From the NCBI GenBank assembly GCA_003612405.1, contig RAYR01000017.1, positions 57,258 to 121,257 on the forward strand: DNA of 64,000 bases, given 5' to 3'. Each line of letters starts with the position of its first letter. Position 1 is the first letter of the stretch. The DNA is from a bacterium 0.1xD8-71. GTDB taxonomy: Bacteria > Bacillota > Clostridia > Lachnospirales > Lachnospiraceae. This document shows positions 1-9,906 of this stretch, piece after piece. The notes under the pieces are model-generated. The model made no database searches, had not been told where the DNA came from, and saw only the letters and a program-made list of their open reading frames with translations. Position numbers and translations under genes: made by a program.

Positions 1-1977
1 CTTCTGGACATCGTGAAGAATTATGCTGCGGTGGAGTATCAGCGGATTATCGAGGAGAGAAAAAGCTGGCCCGTGTTGTATCATCTATCGCCCCTTCGGG
101 AAAACATTGTGGAGTGGATTCCCATGGAGGGCACGAAAGTGCTGGAAGTGGGGAGTGGCTGCGGTGCCATAACCGGTGCCCTGGCCCGCAAGGCGGCTCA
201 GGTGGTGGGAGTAGATCTGTCCAAAAAGCGGAGCCTAATCAATGCCTATCGTCACAGCGACTGTGATAATGTGACGATTCATGTGGGGAATTTTAAGGAT
301 GTGGAGCCTGCTTTGCCAGTAGATTTTGACTATATCTTTCTGATCGGTGTGTTTGAATACGGGCAGAGTTACATGGGCACCGACAGACCCTTTGAAGAAT
401 TCTTACAGATTGTCATGAAACATCTTTCGCCCGGCGGCCGTGTGGTAATCGCCATAGAGAATAAATATGGCCTGAAATATTTTGCGGGCTGCAAGGAAGA
501 TCATCTGGGCACCTGGTTCTCCGGTATTGAGAATTATGCGGCCGGCGGCGGTGTGCGCACCTTTTCCAGACAGGGGCTGGAGAAAATATTGAAAAACTGT
601 GGAGTAAAGGACTACAGTTTCTACTATCCCTATCCGGATTATAAGTTTATGACCACGCTGTATTCGGACGGACGGCTTCCGGGGAAAGGAGAACTTTCCA
701 ATAACCTGCGCAATTACGACAGGGAACGGATGAATCTGTTCGATGAGAAGTATGCGTTTGACGGTATGGCGGAGGATGGGCTTTTTCCGGTGTTTACCAA
801 TTCCTATGAAGTGATCATCGGCAAAGAGCTGCCTGTTTTGTATACCAGATATTCTAATGACCGTGCACCGGAATACCAGATTAAGACGGAAATCAGTAAG
901 GATCCAGCAGGGCCTGAAGGGCATCCTGTTGTTAAAAAACTACCGTTATGTAAAGAAGCGAAAGAGCATATCAGACAGATTGCCGCTGCTTACCGGAAGC
1001 TGGCAGAGCGGTATGAGGGCGGGAAGATACAGATTAACAAGTGCTGTCTTCATGAGGATGCGGACAAGGAATGGGATTCCTTCGAGTATGTGGAGGGAAG
1101 ACCGCTGACAGAACTGATGGATGAGAGACTGGAACGGAATGATATTGAGGGATTTCATGCTCTTTTTCAAGAGTATGTGGAGCGGGTCGGATATCATGCG
1201 GAATATCCGGTGGTAGATTTTGATATGATTTTCTCCAATATCATGGTGCAGGAGGATACCTGGACGATTATCGATTATGAGTGGACGTATGAGAAACAAA
1301 TGGATCCAAGGGAACTTGCTTTCCGTGCAATTTACTGTTATCTTTTAGAGGATGAAAAGAGAAATAAATTAAATTTAGATTTAATATTAAACTCTCTGGG
1401 AATGAGTGAGGCGGATATGGATGACTGCCGCGCCAGGGAGCGGAAGTTCCAGAAACAGGTGACGGGACGCAGCAGGTCCATGTCAGAACTCTATGCCTGG
1501 ATGGGAGCACCTGTTATTGATCCATGGGATTGTCTGGAACGGGAGAAACAGAAACTGGTGCCCAGAAAGGTGCAGGTATATGAGGACTGCGGGAGCGGAT
1601 TTTCGGAAGAAAAATCCTATTTTGTGCCGGAGGCCTACCTGAATGACGAAGATGTGGAGTTACAGCTTACAGTGGACGGAAATGTGCAGATGCTGCGGAT
1701 AGATCCGGCCATGGAGGCTTGTGTGGTCAGGGTAGAGGAAATGACCTTTAACGGGAAGGAAGTCCCCATCCGCTCCAAATCTGTCTTTACAACCAATGGA
1801 AAAGCACTGAAATCTTCCACGGCAATGGTTTTTGTCACCGGCGATCCCAATCTGAGCATCAATGTGGCAGGACTGGAGAGAAAGCCGCTGAATCTTTTGT
1901 ATGTCAGGATGAAGGTGGTGATACTGCCGCCTGTGATGGCGGAGGATATGGCAGCATCCGTGAGAAAATGGATCTGA
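1..1977 (+). CDS. SAM-dependent methyltransferase fused to kinase-like domain (5' partial)
   Basis: The reading frame is open to the left edge, so the true start probably lies outside; an internal GTG at 13 is the first start codon seen. Counting from that GTG, residues 43-51 (VLEVGSGCG) are the SAM-binding glycine motif of a class I methyltransferase, which covers about the first 250 residues. Near residue 401 DFDMIFSNIM and near 419 IIDYEW resemble the catalytic and metal-binding loops of aminoglycoside phosphotransferase/choline-kinase folds (HxDxxxxN and IDxE), with the usual histidine absent. A beta-rich tail follows. It is followed after 13 bases by a glycosyltransferase, so a role in modifying or capping a surface glycan is inferred. 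The substrate is unknown. Confidence 0.85.
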   Translation, partial: LLDIVKNYAAVEYQRIIEERKSWPVLYHLSPLRENIVEWIPMEGTKVLEVGSGCGAITGALARKAAQVVGVDLSKKRSLINAYRHSDCDNVTIHVGNFKDVEPALPVDFDYIFLIGVFEYGQSYMGTDRPFEEFLQIVMKHLSPGGRVVIAIENKYGLKYFAGCKEDHLGTWFSGIENYAAGGGVRTFSRQGLEKILKNCGVKDYSFYYPYPDYKFMTTLYSDGRLPGKGELSNNLRNYDRERMNLFDEKYAFDGMAEDGLFPVFTNSYEVIIGKELPVLYTRYSNDRAPEYQIKTEISKDPAGPEGHPVVKKLPLCKEAKEHIRQIAAAYRKLAERYEGGKIQINKCCLHEDADKEWDSFEYVEGRPLTELMDERLERNDIEGFHALFQEYVERVGYHAEYPVVDFDMIFSNIMVQEDTWTIIDYEWTYEKQMDPRELAFRAIYCYLLEDEKRNKLNLDLILNSLGMSEADMDDCRARERKFQKQVTGRSRSMSELYAWMGAPVIDPWDCLEREKQKLVPRKVQVYEDCGSGFSEEKSYFVPEAYLNDEDVELQLTVDGNVQMLRIDPAMEACVVRVEEMTFNGKEVPIRSKSVFTTNGKALKSSTAMVFVTGDPNLSINVAGLERKPLNLLYVRMKVVILPPVMAEDMAASVRKWI

Positions 1978-1990
1978 GGGAGGATAAGGT

Positions 1991-3808
1991 TTGCGCTTGA
2001 AGAAATGGATCCGGCGGTTATTGGAATGGCGGCTGGACAGACGGTATGAGAAAAGCCTGCAATTATATGAGATGAATTATGATACCAGACTGGAAGATGA
2101 GGAGGAAGGATCTGTCCTTACAGGACAGGAGGATTCTGTGGATTTTGAGATTCTGGTTTTTGGTGAGGGAGAGATGGCTGCGGATGCCAGGGAACGGATC
2201 GCAGCCTTCTTTGTCAAGTATCCCGAGGTGTTCTTTGTCTATGGAGATGAGGATGTGCAGGACGAGAAGGGGTCTTATCACTCCCCCTGGCTGAAGCAGG
2301 ACTGGGCGCCGGACAGTTACCTTTGCAGGGATTATCTGGGCAGCCTGGCTGCTGTGAGAAGAGAACTTTATGAGCAGCTTACCGAGGAGGAGAAGCAGGA
2401 GGAGGGCGCCTGCCATGACAGGCTGGTGGAACTGGCGGGGGGCTATGAGAAAGGATGTCAGCACATCGGCCACCTTCGGGAGGTGCTTTTTCACAGGCGG
2501 AAAGCCTGGCTGCCGGCAGGAGAAGGCAGACCGGGAAAGAGGCTTGTGGATATGCCCCGTAAAGAGGCGTTTGTGTCTGTGGTGATTCCTTCCAAGGATA
2601 ATGTGCCGATTCTTGTAAGGTGTCTGGAAACCGTTACCCAGACGGTGCGGGAGCTGCCCTACGAGATTGTGATTGTGGATAATGGCAGCAGTGAGGCCAA
2701 TCGTGTCAGAATCACACAGGAAATAGACAGAATCACACAGGAAGCAGGCAGTGAGATCCGCTATTTGTACCGTCCTATGCCTTTTAACTTTTCCCATATG
2801 TGTAATCTGGGGGCTAAGGAGGCGAAAGGAAACCTGCTCTTATTCTTAAATGATGATATTGAAGCTGTATCCCCCGGCTGGCTGGAGGAACTGGCAGACA
2901 AGGCGCTCAGAGAGTGGACGGGTGCTGTGGGGATTAAACTGCTGTATCCTGATTCTACCCGGATCCAGCACACGGGGGTGGTGAATATTGTTCTGGGGCC
3001 TGTTCACAAATTACAGTTCCAGGATGATAACGGATGTTATTATGATGGCAGGAACCAGGGCGTATGGAATTATCTGGCTGTGACGGGCGCCTGTCTGATG
3101 CTTCGCAGGGAAGTCTTTGAGGAAGCAGGTGGTTTTCAGGAACAGCTTCAGGTTGCCTTTAATGATGTGGATCTGTGTTTTACTTTGTACGAACTGGGAT
3201 ATCATAATGTGGTGGTAAACACCTGTCATCTGGTACACCACGAATCTTTAAGCCGTGGGCATGATGAGAGCGAGGCAGATCAGAGGCGGCTTATGCAGGA
3301 GAGGGACATTCTCTATGGCAGACATCCCAGGTTAGAGAGAAAGGATCCTTATTATCACCCAAGGCTTAACAGAAAGCGCCTGGATACCACGATTCGTCCT
3401 GCCTTCGAGGAGGGGCGTACCATTCCCGACAGGCGTGTGTGCGAACTGGGGGAGGACATTACAGGCGTCAGGGAGGACGAATGTCTGCGTCTGATTGTGG
3501 AACTGGCTACGCCTCGCAGAGTACAGGGCTATGCGGTGGTTCTGGGAAGCGATAATGCCTGCTTTGAGACGAAACTGCTGTTTGAGGACAAGGAACGGGG
3601 CAGTCTTTATCAGTTGGAATATACGCCCCAGTGCCGTAATGATATTGCACAGAACATGCCTGATCAGAAAAATATCGCGCTGTGCGGCTTTGAGGTGGAG
3701 CTTGTGGCGCCCCTGCCGCCCGGGGAGTATCGAATCGGCGCGGTGTCGAGGGATGTTATTTCGGGGCTTAGGATTACAAGGTGGATTAATGTGGCGATGG
3801 TGGTGTGA
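1991..3808 (+). CDS. Family 2 glycosyltransferase with extra N- and C-terminal domains
   Basis: This 605-residue protein starts at a TTG preceded by GGGAGGATAAG. The GT-A core begins near residue 196 (VSVVIPSKDN) and has the nucleotide/metal motif LNDDIE near residue 286, followed by GACLMLRRE and NDVDLCF typical of rhamnosyltransferase-like GT2 enzymes. About 190 residues precede the core and resemble an additional degenerate transferase or recognition domain; about 140 residues follow it. No membrane segment is seen, so it should act in the cytoplasm on a lipid-linked glycan. It is in tandem with the methyltransferase/kinase gene, which suggests one glycan-assembly operon. Donor and acceptor sugars cannot be read from the sequence. 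Confidence 0.9.
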   Translation: MRLKKWIRRLLEWRLDRRYEKSLQLYEMNYDTRLEDEEEGSVLTGQEDSVDFEILVFGEGEMAADARERIAAFFVKYPEVFFVYGDEDVQDEKGSYHSPWLKQDWAPDSYLCRDYLGSLAAVRRELYEQLTEEEKQEEGACHDRLVELAGGYEKGCQHIGHLREVLFHRRKAWLPAGEGRPGKRLVDMPRKEAFVSVVIPSKDNVPILVRCLETVTQTVRELPYEIVIVDNGSSEANRVRITQEIDRITQEAGSEIRYLYRPMPFNFSHMCNLGAKEAKGNLLLFLNDDIEAVSPGWLEELADKALREWTGAVGIKLLYPDSTRIQHTGVVNIVLGPVHKLQFQDDNGCYYDGRNQGVWNYLAVTGACLMLRREVFEEAGGFQEQLQVAFNDVDLCFTLYELGYHNVVVNTCHLVHHESLSRGHDESEADQRRLMQERDILYGRHPRLERKDPYYHPRLNRKRLDTTIRPAFEEGRTIPDRRVCELGEDITGVREDECLRLIVELATPRRVQGYAVVLGSDNACFETKLLFEDKERGSLYQLEYTPQCRNDIAQNMPDQKNIALCGFEVELVAPLPPGEYRIGAVSRDVISGLRITRWINVAMVV

Positions 3809-3826
3809 ATATCCTTATAAATATAT

Positions 3827-3855
3827 TTGCTAGCAGTTTCAGGTTGTGGTAAAAT
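3827..3855 (+). promoter_or_regulatory. Sigma-A promoter for phosphoglucomutase
   Basis: TTGCTA at 3827 and TAAAAT at 3850 are separated by exactly 17 bases. They lie in the 124-base gap before the phosphoglucomutase gene, whose ribosome site is AAGGAGG. Confidence 0.6.
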
Positions 3856-3932
3856 ATAGGGGATTCATGAACTTGGCTTTTGTTCTTTCGTAATGGGCGG
3901 GGAACAGTATTATAAAACAAGGAGGTTACACG

Positions 3933-5654
3933 ATGGGATATCAGGAGCAATTTGAGTTTTGGCTGGAGGATTCCTACTTTGACGATGCAACCAAGCAGGA
4001 GCTTCTGGCGATCAGAAACGATGAAAAGGAGATTGAGGACAGGTTTTATAAGGATCTTGCCTTTGGTACAGGCGGCCTTCGCGGCGTGATCGGAGCCGGC
4101 ACCAACCGTATGAATATCTATACAGTGCGCAAGGCTACCCAGGGGCTTGCCAATTACATAAAGAAACAGGGCGGCGAGAAGAAAGGTGTTGCCATTGCTT
4201 ACGACTCCAGAAGAATGTCTCCGGAGTTTGCCGATGAAGCGGCGCTTTGCCTGGCGGCGAATGGGATTAAGGCTTATGTGTTTGATGCCCTTCGTCCTAC
4301 ACCGGAATTATCTTTTGCACTCAGGGAACTTGGCTGTATCTCTGGTATTGTGATTACAGCAAGCCACAATCCGCCGGAGTATAACGGTTATAAGTGTTAT
4401 TGGGAGGACGGCGCGCAGGTAACTGCTCCCAAGGACAAAGAGATTATCACCGAGGTCAATAATGTGACCGATTATCATACCGTGAAGACCATGGATAAGG
4501 AAGAGGCTAAAAAGGCCGGTCTTTATGAGGTTATTGGCAAAGAGATTGACGACAAATACATGGCAGAGCTGAAGAAACAGATTATCCATCCGGAAGTCAT
4601 CAAAGAGATGGCGGAGGATATGAAGATTGTCTATTCGCCTTTTAACGGTACGGGAAATGTGCCGGTCAGGAGAATTCTTTCTGAGCTGGGCTTCAAAAAT
4701 GTGTATGTGGTGCCGGAGCAGGAGATGCCAGATCCCGATTTTACCACCCTGGATTATCCAAATCCGGAAGATCCCAAAGCCTTTACCCTGGCATTGAAGC
4801 TTGCCAAGGAGAAGAACGCGGATATCGTGCTGGCCACAGATCCCGATGCAGACAGACTGGGTATCTATGCGCTGGATACCAAATCCGGTGAATATGTGCC
4901 GTTTACAGGCAATATGTCCGGTATGCTGATTGCAGAGTATATCTTAAGAGAAAGGACGGCCACAGGCACCATGCCTGAGAATCCGGCTCTGGTAACCACC
5001 ATTGTTACCACCAATATGGCACGGGCGATTTCTGAGGATTATAAGGTGAAGTTTATTGAAGTCCTGACAGGGTTCAAGTTTATCGGTGAACAGATCAAGC
5101 TGTTTGAGCAGAGCGGTTCTAATCACTATGTGTTTGGTCTGGAGGAGAGTTACGGCTGTCTGGCAGGTACCCATGCAAGGGATAAGGATGCCATTGTGGC
5201 AGTGATGTGCCTGTGTGAGATGGCGGCATGGTGCAAGAAACAGGGTAAGACCGTGTGGGATCAGATGATTACACTCTATGATAAATACGGCTATTTTAAA
5301 GAGAGCCAGTATTCCATCACCATGAAGGGTATTGACGGAGCAAAGGAGATCGAGGAACTGATGAACAAACTCCGCAAGAATCCGCCGAAGAACTTCGGTG
5401 ATCTGAAGGTGAAAGAGTTCAGGGATTATGATACCGGAAAGACGCTGAATCTGGAAACAGGGGCAGAGGGTGAGACAGGACTGCCGCAGTCCAATGTGCT
5501 CTATTTCGATCTGACCAATGATTCCTGGTGCTGTGCAAGGCCTTCCGGTACAGAGCCGAAGATTAAGTTCTATATGGGCGTGAAGGGAACGAGTCTTGAG
5601 GATGCACAGGTTAAACTGGATCAGCTGACAGAAGATCTTAAGAAGAATTTATAA
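3933..5654 (+). CDS. pgcA: Alpha-phosphoglucomutase / phosphomannomutase
   Basis: This 573-residue enzyme of the alpha-D-phosphohexomutase family interconverts glucose-6-phosphate and glucose-1-phosphate (or the mannose equivalents), feeding nucleotide-sugar synthesis. All four family motifs are visible: the phosphoserine loop TASHNPPEYNG, the magnesium loop DPDADR, the sugar-binding GLEESYG, and the phosphate-binding RPSGTEPKIK near the C-terminus. Length matches Firmicutes PgcA-type enzymes. The start has a clear AAGGAGG ribosome site. It has its own promoter at 3827-3855 and a terminator at 5668-5697, so it is probably expressed separately, although it lies among glycan genes that would use its product. 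Confidence 0.95.
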   Translation: MGYQEQFEFWLEDSYFDDATKQELLAIRNDEKEIEDRFYKDLAFGTGGLRGVIGAGTNRMNIYTVRKATQGLANYIKKQGGEKKGVAIAYDSRRMSPEFADEAALCLAANGIKAYVFDALRPTPELSFALRELGCISGIVITASHNPPEYNGYKCYWEDGAQVTAPKDKEIITEVNNVTDYHTVKTMDKEEAKKAGLYEVIGKEIDDKYMAELKKQIIHPEVIKEMAEDMKIVYSPFNGTGNVPVRRILSELGFKNVYVVPEQEMPDPDFTTLDYPNPEDPKAFTLALKLAKEKNADIVLATDPDADRLGIYALDTKSGEYVPFTGNMSGMLIAEYILRERTATGTMPENPALVTTIVTTNMARAISEDYKVKFIEVLTGFKFIGEQIKLFEQSGSNHYVFGLEESYGCLAGTHARDKDAIVAVMCLCEMAAWCKKQGKTVWDQMITLYDKYGYFKESQYSITMKGIDGAKEIEELMNKLRKNPPKNFGDLKVKEFRDYDTGKTLNLETGAEGETGLPQSNVLYFDLTNDSWCCARPSGTEPKIKFYMGVKGTSLEDAQVKLDQLTEDLKKNL

Positions 5655-5667
5655 GCAAAGCGTGATA

Positions 5668-5697
5668 ATCGCCCTGCGGTGAGCAGGGCGATTTCAT
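5668..5697 (+). terminator. Rho-independent terminator after pgcA
   Basis: A 10-base-pair stem ATCGCCCTGC/GCAGGGCGAT with a 5-base loop is followed by the short T-rich run TTCATT. The weak tail suggests incomplete termination. Confidence 0.65.
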
Positions 5698-5723
5698 TAC
5701 ACTTGGCAGCAGGAGGTGTGACA

Positions 5724-7151
5724 ATGGGCAATCGGATCTTGAAGATGGATAACGTAAGAAAGACCATAAATTACCTTAAGAAAAACGGCATAAGTCATGC
5801 ATACTATGCTGCGAGAGAGCGCGTGCAGGAAGAGAGAACGGCGGACTACTGTTATATGGCGCCTTCTCGGGAGAAGCTTACAAGGCAGCGCAGGGAGACG
5901 GAGGATTATCCGTATCTGTTCAGCATCGTGACACCGGCTTATGAGACGGAAGAAAGCTATATGCGGGAATTGATTGCCTCTGTGTGCGCCCAGAGTTACA
6001 GGAAATGGGAACTGATTATTGTAGATGCCTCGGAGGGTACGCAGGTGGAACAGACGGTGCGGCAGATGATACAGGAAACCGGGGATATGCGTATCAAATA
6101 CCGGCGTCTTGCAAAGAACCTGGGCATCTCCGGGAATACCAATGCAGGAATAGCCCTGGCGGCAGGAGATTATATTGCACTGTTGGATCATGATGATTTC
6201 ATAACACCTGATGCATTATATTGTATGGCAATGGCTGTGCATGAGAGTAAACTACAGAATCTGGTGCCGGCACTGTTGTATTCGGATGAAGACAAGTGTG
6301 ATGAAACGTCGAGATTTTTTGTGTCTCCGCATATAAAACAAAAGTTTAATCTGGATTTAGTTCTATCTAATAATTACATCTGTCACTTTATGACAATAGA
6401 GGCGAAACTCTTGAAAACACTGGAACTGCGCGGTGAATATGATGGCGCTCAGGACTATGATCTGGTGCTTAGGATTGTGGATAACCTGTTAAAAAGAGGT
6501 TTTTCGGGAAGAATGGATCGTATGATTATTCATATTCCGAGAGTCCTGTATCACTGGCGCTCCCATGCCAGGTCCACGGCCCAGAATACGGAGAGTAAGT
6601 CTTATGCCTATGAGGCGGGGCGGATGGCGCTTGTGGATTTTTGTCACAGTCAGGGATTTGAGGTACAGGTGGAGCACAGTCTCCATCTGGGATTTTATAA
6701 GATTTGTTATGAACCGGATATCTTAACGGTGAGGCAGGATGTGGGTATCGTAGGGGGCAGGATTCTGGATGCTCACGGCTGTATCTTTTCCGGTGCTTTT
6801 GACGAGAGCGGCAGGTGTCTGTTCGAGGGATTGAACGGGCACTACAGCGGCGGCAGCACACACCGGGCGGTATTAAAACAGGACTGTGGAGCGGTGGATA
6901 TCCGTTGTATGCAGGTGCGGAAAGAATTGCAGCCGGTTTTCAGTCAGATTCTGGGGATCCCTTATCAGGAAAGAGTAGTACGGATAAAGACCCGGCAGGG
7001 CAAACAGGATGTGCTTATCGCCAACGTAGCGGGGCTTAGCTGTGATGAGGCGGGATATCGGAAGCTTAGCATGGCATTTGGGCAGGCGGTGCGCAATGAG
7101 GGATATCTGGTGGTATGGGATCCGGAGATTACCCTGAAGCCGGGTATGTGA
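5724..7151 (+). CDS. Family 2 glycosyltransferase
   Basis: The protein has 475 residues. The ATG at 5724 is preferred because AGGAGGTG lies 6 bases upstream; an earlier in-frame start overlaps the preceding terminator. The GT-A core starts near residue 66 (FSIVTPAYET) and carries LLDHDDF near residue 153, the DxD-type metal motif. A second part from about residue 330 resembles the C-terminal accessory region of large GT2 enzymes (GGRILDAHG). There is no signal peptide or obvious membrane helix. It sits between pgcA and two further glycan genes with 51 bases to the next. It likely adds one sugar to the lipid-linked glycan; specificity is unknown. Confidence 0.9.
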   Translation: MGNRILKMDNVRKTINYLKKNGISHAYYAARERVQEERTADYCYMAPSREKLTRQRRETEDYPYLFSIVTPAYETEESYMRELIASVCAQSYRKWELIIVDASEGTQVEQTVRQMIQETGDMRIKYRRLAKNLGISGNTNAGIALAAGDYIALLDHDDFITPDALYCMAMAVHESKLQNLVPALLYSDEDKCDETSRFFVSPHIKQKFNLDLVLSNNYICHFMTIEAKLLKTLELRGEYDGAQDYDLVLRIVDNLLKRGFSGRMDRMIIHIPRVLYHWRSHARSTAQNTESKSYAYEAGRMALVDFCHSQGFEVQVEHSLHLGFYKICYEPDILTVRQDVGIVGGRILDAHGCIFSGAFDESGRCLFEGLNGHYSGGSTHRAVLKQDCGAVDIRCMQVRKELQPVFSQILGIPYQERVVRIKTRQGKQDVLIANVAGLSCDEAGYRKLSMAFGQAVRNEGYLVVWDPEITLKPGM

Positions 7152-7202
7152 AATAAGTTTCGCAATTACCTGAAATGTTAACAGAAAGAAAGAGGAAATG
7201 CC

Positions 7203-8222
7203 ATGAGGCAGGAGAGGAAGGCGGGAACAGAGGCAGATGACAGCCGGCGGACGGATGGAGACTTGATTCGCTCCACGATCATCATTCCCAACTATAACGG
7301 AATCCACTATATAGAGAACTGTCTGAAGTCCCTGGAAGGAGAGCCGGCCAGAGTACTTGTGGTAGATAATGGTTCTACGGACGGAAGCCGGGAGCTGGTG
7401 GAGGAGCGTTTCCCACAGGTGGAAATCATTTCCCTGAAGAGCAATCAGGGCTTTTGCGGTGCGGTAAACAAAGGCATTTTGGAAAGTGAAACAACGTATG
7501 TTATTTTATTAAACAATGACACGGTGGTGCTTCCCGGATTTGTGCGCGCGCTGGAGGCCCCTCTGGAACATGACGGGAAAATTTTCTCCGGTTCCGCGCA
7601 GATGATTAATATGAAGAAACCGCAGCTGATAGATGATGCGGGAGATTACTACTGTGCCCTTGGCTGGGCTTTTGCGGCGGGAAAGGATAAGGAGCGGAAG
7701 GCTTATCAACAGGAGAGATACATTTTTGCAGCCTGTGGAGGGGCCTGTATCTATCGCAGGAAGACCTTGTCGCAGATAGGGATGCTGGATGAGAACCATT
7801 TTGCGTATCTGGAAGATATTGACCTGGGATATCGTGCCAGAATAGCGGGATATCATAATCTGTATATACCGAAGGCCCAGGTTTATCATGCGGGGAGTGC
7901 ATCGTCCGGTTCCCGTTACAATGCTTTTAAGGTGGATCTTGCGGCCAGGAACAGCATATATCTGGTTTATAAAAATATGCCTTTCCTACAGATTTTGTTA
8001 AATCTGCCATTTCTTACCGTGGGATTTTTCGTAAAAATACTTTTTTTCAGCCGCAGAGGTTTTGGCGGCATTTATGTCAGCGGACTGATAAAAGGCCTGA
8101 AGTTATCCTTATCGGCGAAAGGAAAATTCCGGAAAGTACATTTTCAGGGAAGCAATCTGCCAGCTTATGTCAGGATACAATGGGAGTTGTGGCGTAACAT
8201 ATGGTATAGGTTCTGTTATTGA
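7203..8222 (+). CDS. Family 2 glycosyltransferase, rhamnosyltransferase-like
   Basis: The protein has 339 residues with an ATG after AGAGGAAA. The N-terminal core has STIIIPNYNG, VVDNGSTDGS and LLNNDTVV (metal site), then GGACIYRRK and LEDIDLGYR, the pattern of the WcaE/RfbF-type GT2 group that often transfers rhamnose. Near residue 265 a hydrophobic stretch (FLQILLNLPFLTVGFFVKIL) could anchor the enzyme to the inner face of the membrane. It precedes the priming sugar transferase by 76 bases. The family assignment is firm; the sugar is inference. Confidence 0.9.
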   Translation: MRQERKAGTEADDSRRTDGDLIRSTIIIPNYNGIHYIENCLKSLEGEPARVLVVDNGSTDGSRELVEERFPQVEIISLKSNQGFCGAVNKGILESETTYVILLNNDTVVLPGFVRALEAPLEHDGKIFSGSAQMINMKKPQLIDDAGDYYCALGWAFAAGKDKERKAYQQERYIFAACGGACIYRRKTLSQIGMLDENHFAYLEDIDLGYRARIAGYHNLYIPKAQVYHAGSASSGSRYNAFKVDLAARNSIYLVYKNMPFLQILLNLPFLTVGFFVKILFFSRRGFGGIYVSGLIKGLKLSLSAKGKFRKVHFQGSNLPAYVRIQWELWRNIWYRFCY

Positions 8223-8225
8223 CAG

Positions 8226-8254
8226 TTGTGTTTTTGGCATAAATATTGTAGAAT
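8226..8254 (+). promoter_or_regulatory. Candidate promoter for the priming sugar transferase
   Basis: TTGTGT and TAGAAT are separated by 17 bases in the 75-base gap before the transferase. A TTGACA lies at 8219 but has no well-placed -10 partner, so this is a moderate call. Confidence 0.4.
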
Positions 8255-8297
8255 AAAAGGAAAAATTGATTACCATACCTCCACGAGAGGCTTGCAT

Positions 8298-9707
8298 ATG
8301 ATCAAAGATAACCAGAAATATTTTAACAGACTGCACGTTGTGCTGGATGCTGTGATTGTGGCAGCATCCTATATGTTGGCCTGGTATTTAAAGTTTGCCA
8401 GTCCTTTTGCAGACATCGACCCGGGCGTCGGTGCTCTTGATATGGCCACATATTTTGAGATGCTGTATGTGATCGTGCCCGGTTATCTGATTTTGTATTA
8501 TTCTTTTAATCTGTATACAGCGAAGAGAGGTACTACCCATCGCTACGAAATTCTCAATATTTTTCAGGCGAATACGGTTGGTATGGTTCTCCTGATGGCC
8601 GGCTGGTACTTGATTGCCCAGATCCATTTCTCGCGTTCCATGATGGCCATGTTCTATGTCATTAACATTGTTCTGACCACGCTGGGGCGTTCGCTCATCC
8701 GTATCCTCTTACAGTATTTTCGTGAAAAGGGATATAATCTAAAATACATTCTGCTGGTAGGATATTCCCGCGCCACAGAAGAGTATATCAAGCGTATCAA
8801 TGCCAACCCCCAGTGGGGTTATGTGGTGCGGGGCATCCTGGATGACAGTGTGCCCAGCGGTACGGTTTATAAAGGGGTGAAAGTGGTGGGGCGCATTGAG
8901 AATCTGCTCTATATTCTGCCCCAGAATAAACTGGATGAGATTGCCATCACGCTTTCTTTGAAGGATTATGATAATCTGGAACATATTGTAGATCTATGTG
9001 AGAAATCCGGTGTGCATACGAAATTTATTCCTGATTATAACAGTCTCTTCCCAAGCAGGCCTTATACTGAGGATCTGATGGGACTTCCGGTGATCAATAT
9101 CCGTTATGTGCCTTTGTCGAATACACTGAACTGGTGTATGAAGCGTGTGATGGATATTCTGGTATCCCTGGTGGGGCTGGTGGTGTCTTCTCCGGTCATG
9201 CTCCTGTCTGCCATTATTATTAAGTGTACATCCAGAGGACCCATTGTATTCAAGCAGGAGCGTATCGGTCTGCATAACAAGCCCTTTAAAATGTATAAGT
9301 TCCGAACCATGGAAGTACAGAAACCTTCTGTTGAGGAGAAGGGCTGGACAACCAAGGACGATCCCAGGGTCACCAGGGCAGGCAAGTTTCTTCGACGGAC
9401 AAGTATTGATGAACTGCCGCAGCTTTTTAATATCTTAAAGGGTGATATGAGTGTGGTGGGGCCGAGACCGGAGAGGCCGCAGTTTGTAGAACAGTTTAAG
9501 GAAGAGATTCCCCGCTACATGGTCAAACACCAGGTAAGACCCGGTCTGACAGGCTGGGCGCAGATCAACGGCTATCGGGGGGATACCTCTATTAAGCGCA
9601 GGATTGAGTACGATATTTTTTATATTGAGAACTGGACATTGTCCTTTGATATCAAGATTATGTTCCTTACCATTTTCAAGGGATTCATCAATAAAAATGC
9701 CTATTGA
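8298..9707 (+). CDS. Undecaprenyl-phosphate sugar-1-phosphate transferase (priming)
   Basis: This 469-residue member of the polyprenyl glycosylphosphotransferase family (WbaP/EpsL type) transfers a sugar-1-phosphate to undecaprenyl phosphate, the first membrane step of surface glycan synthesis. The N-terminal 150 residues contain several transmembrane segments, a Rossmann-like part follows (ILLVGYSRATEEY), and the catalytic bacterial sugar-transferase domain occupies the C-terminus, with KMYKFRTM, SIDELPQLFNILKGDMS, VGPRPERP and RPGLTGWAQINGYRG. The ATG at 8298 follows GAGAGG at a 7-base distance; an upstream in-frame start has no ribosome site. Its presence explains the cluster of glycosyltransferases around it. 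Confidence 0.93.
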   Translation: MIKDNQKYFNRLHVVLDAVIVAASYMLAWYLKFASPFADIDPGVGALDMATYFEMLYVIVPGYLILYYSFNLYTAKRGTTHRYEILNIFQANTVGMVLLMAGWYLIAQIHFSRSMMAMFYVINIVLTTLGRSLIRILLQYFREKGYNLKYILLVGYSRATEEYIKRINANPQWGYVVRGILDDSVPSGTVYKGVKVVGRIENLLYILPQNKLDEIAITLSLKDYDNLEHIVDLCEKSGVHTKFIPDYNSLFPSRPYTEDLMGLPVINIRYVPLSNTLNWCMKRVMDILVSLVGLVVSSPVMLLSAIIIKCTSRGPIVFKQERIGLHNKPFKMYKFRTMEVQKPSVEEKGWTTKDDPRVTRAGKFLRRTSIDELPQLFNILKGDMSVVGPRPERPQFVEQFKEEIPRYMVKHQVRPGLTGWAQINGYRGDTSIKRRIEYDIFYIENWTLSFDIKIMFLTIFKGFINKNAY

Positions 9708-9775
9708 GGACATAATAAGACAAAATGCAAATTCTTAAGAAATTCGGAAGAGTTATCAAAGAAACATGAATTATA

Positions 9776-9803
9776 TTGCAATTATACCAAGATGTAGTAT
9801 AAT
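9776..9803 (+). promoter_or_regulatory. Sigma-A promoter for the LCP gene
   Basis: TTGCAA at 9776 and a consensus TATAAT at 9798 are separated by 16 bases, about 100 bases before the LCP start codon. Confidence 0.65.
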
Positions 9804-9906
9804 CTTATAAGAATAGACACAAAAGCTTGCCTTTTCGGGCAGGATGTGACAAAATAAGAGACGGAATTTATTGTAAATTTTGTTTGGAATCAAGGGAGTA
9901 CAAAGT

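Noticed and set aside
8219..8224. TTGACA before the priming transferase as the -35
   Set aside because: No -10 with acceptable spacing follows; the TTGTGT/TAGAAT pair fits better.
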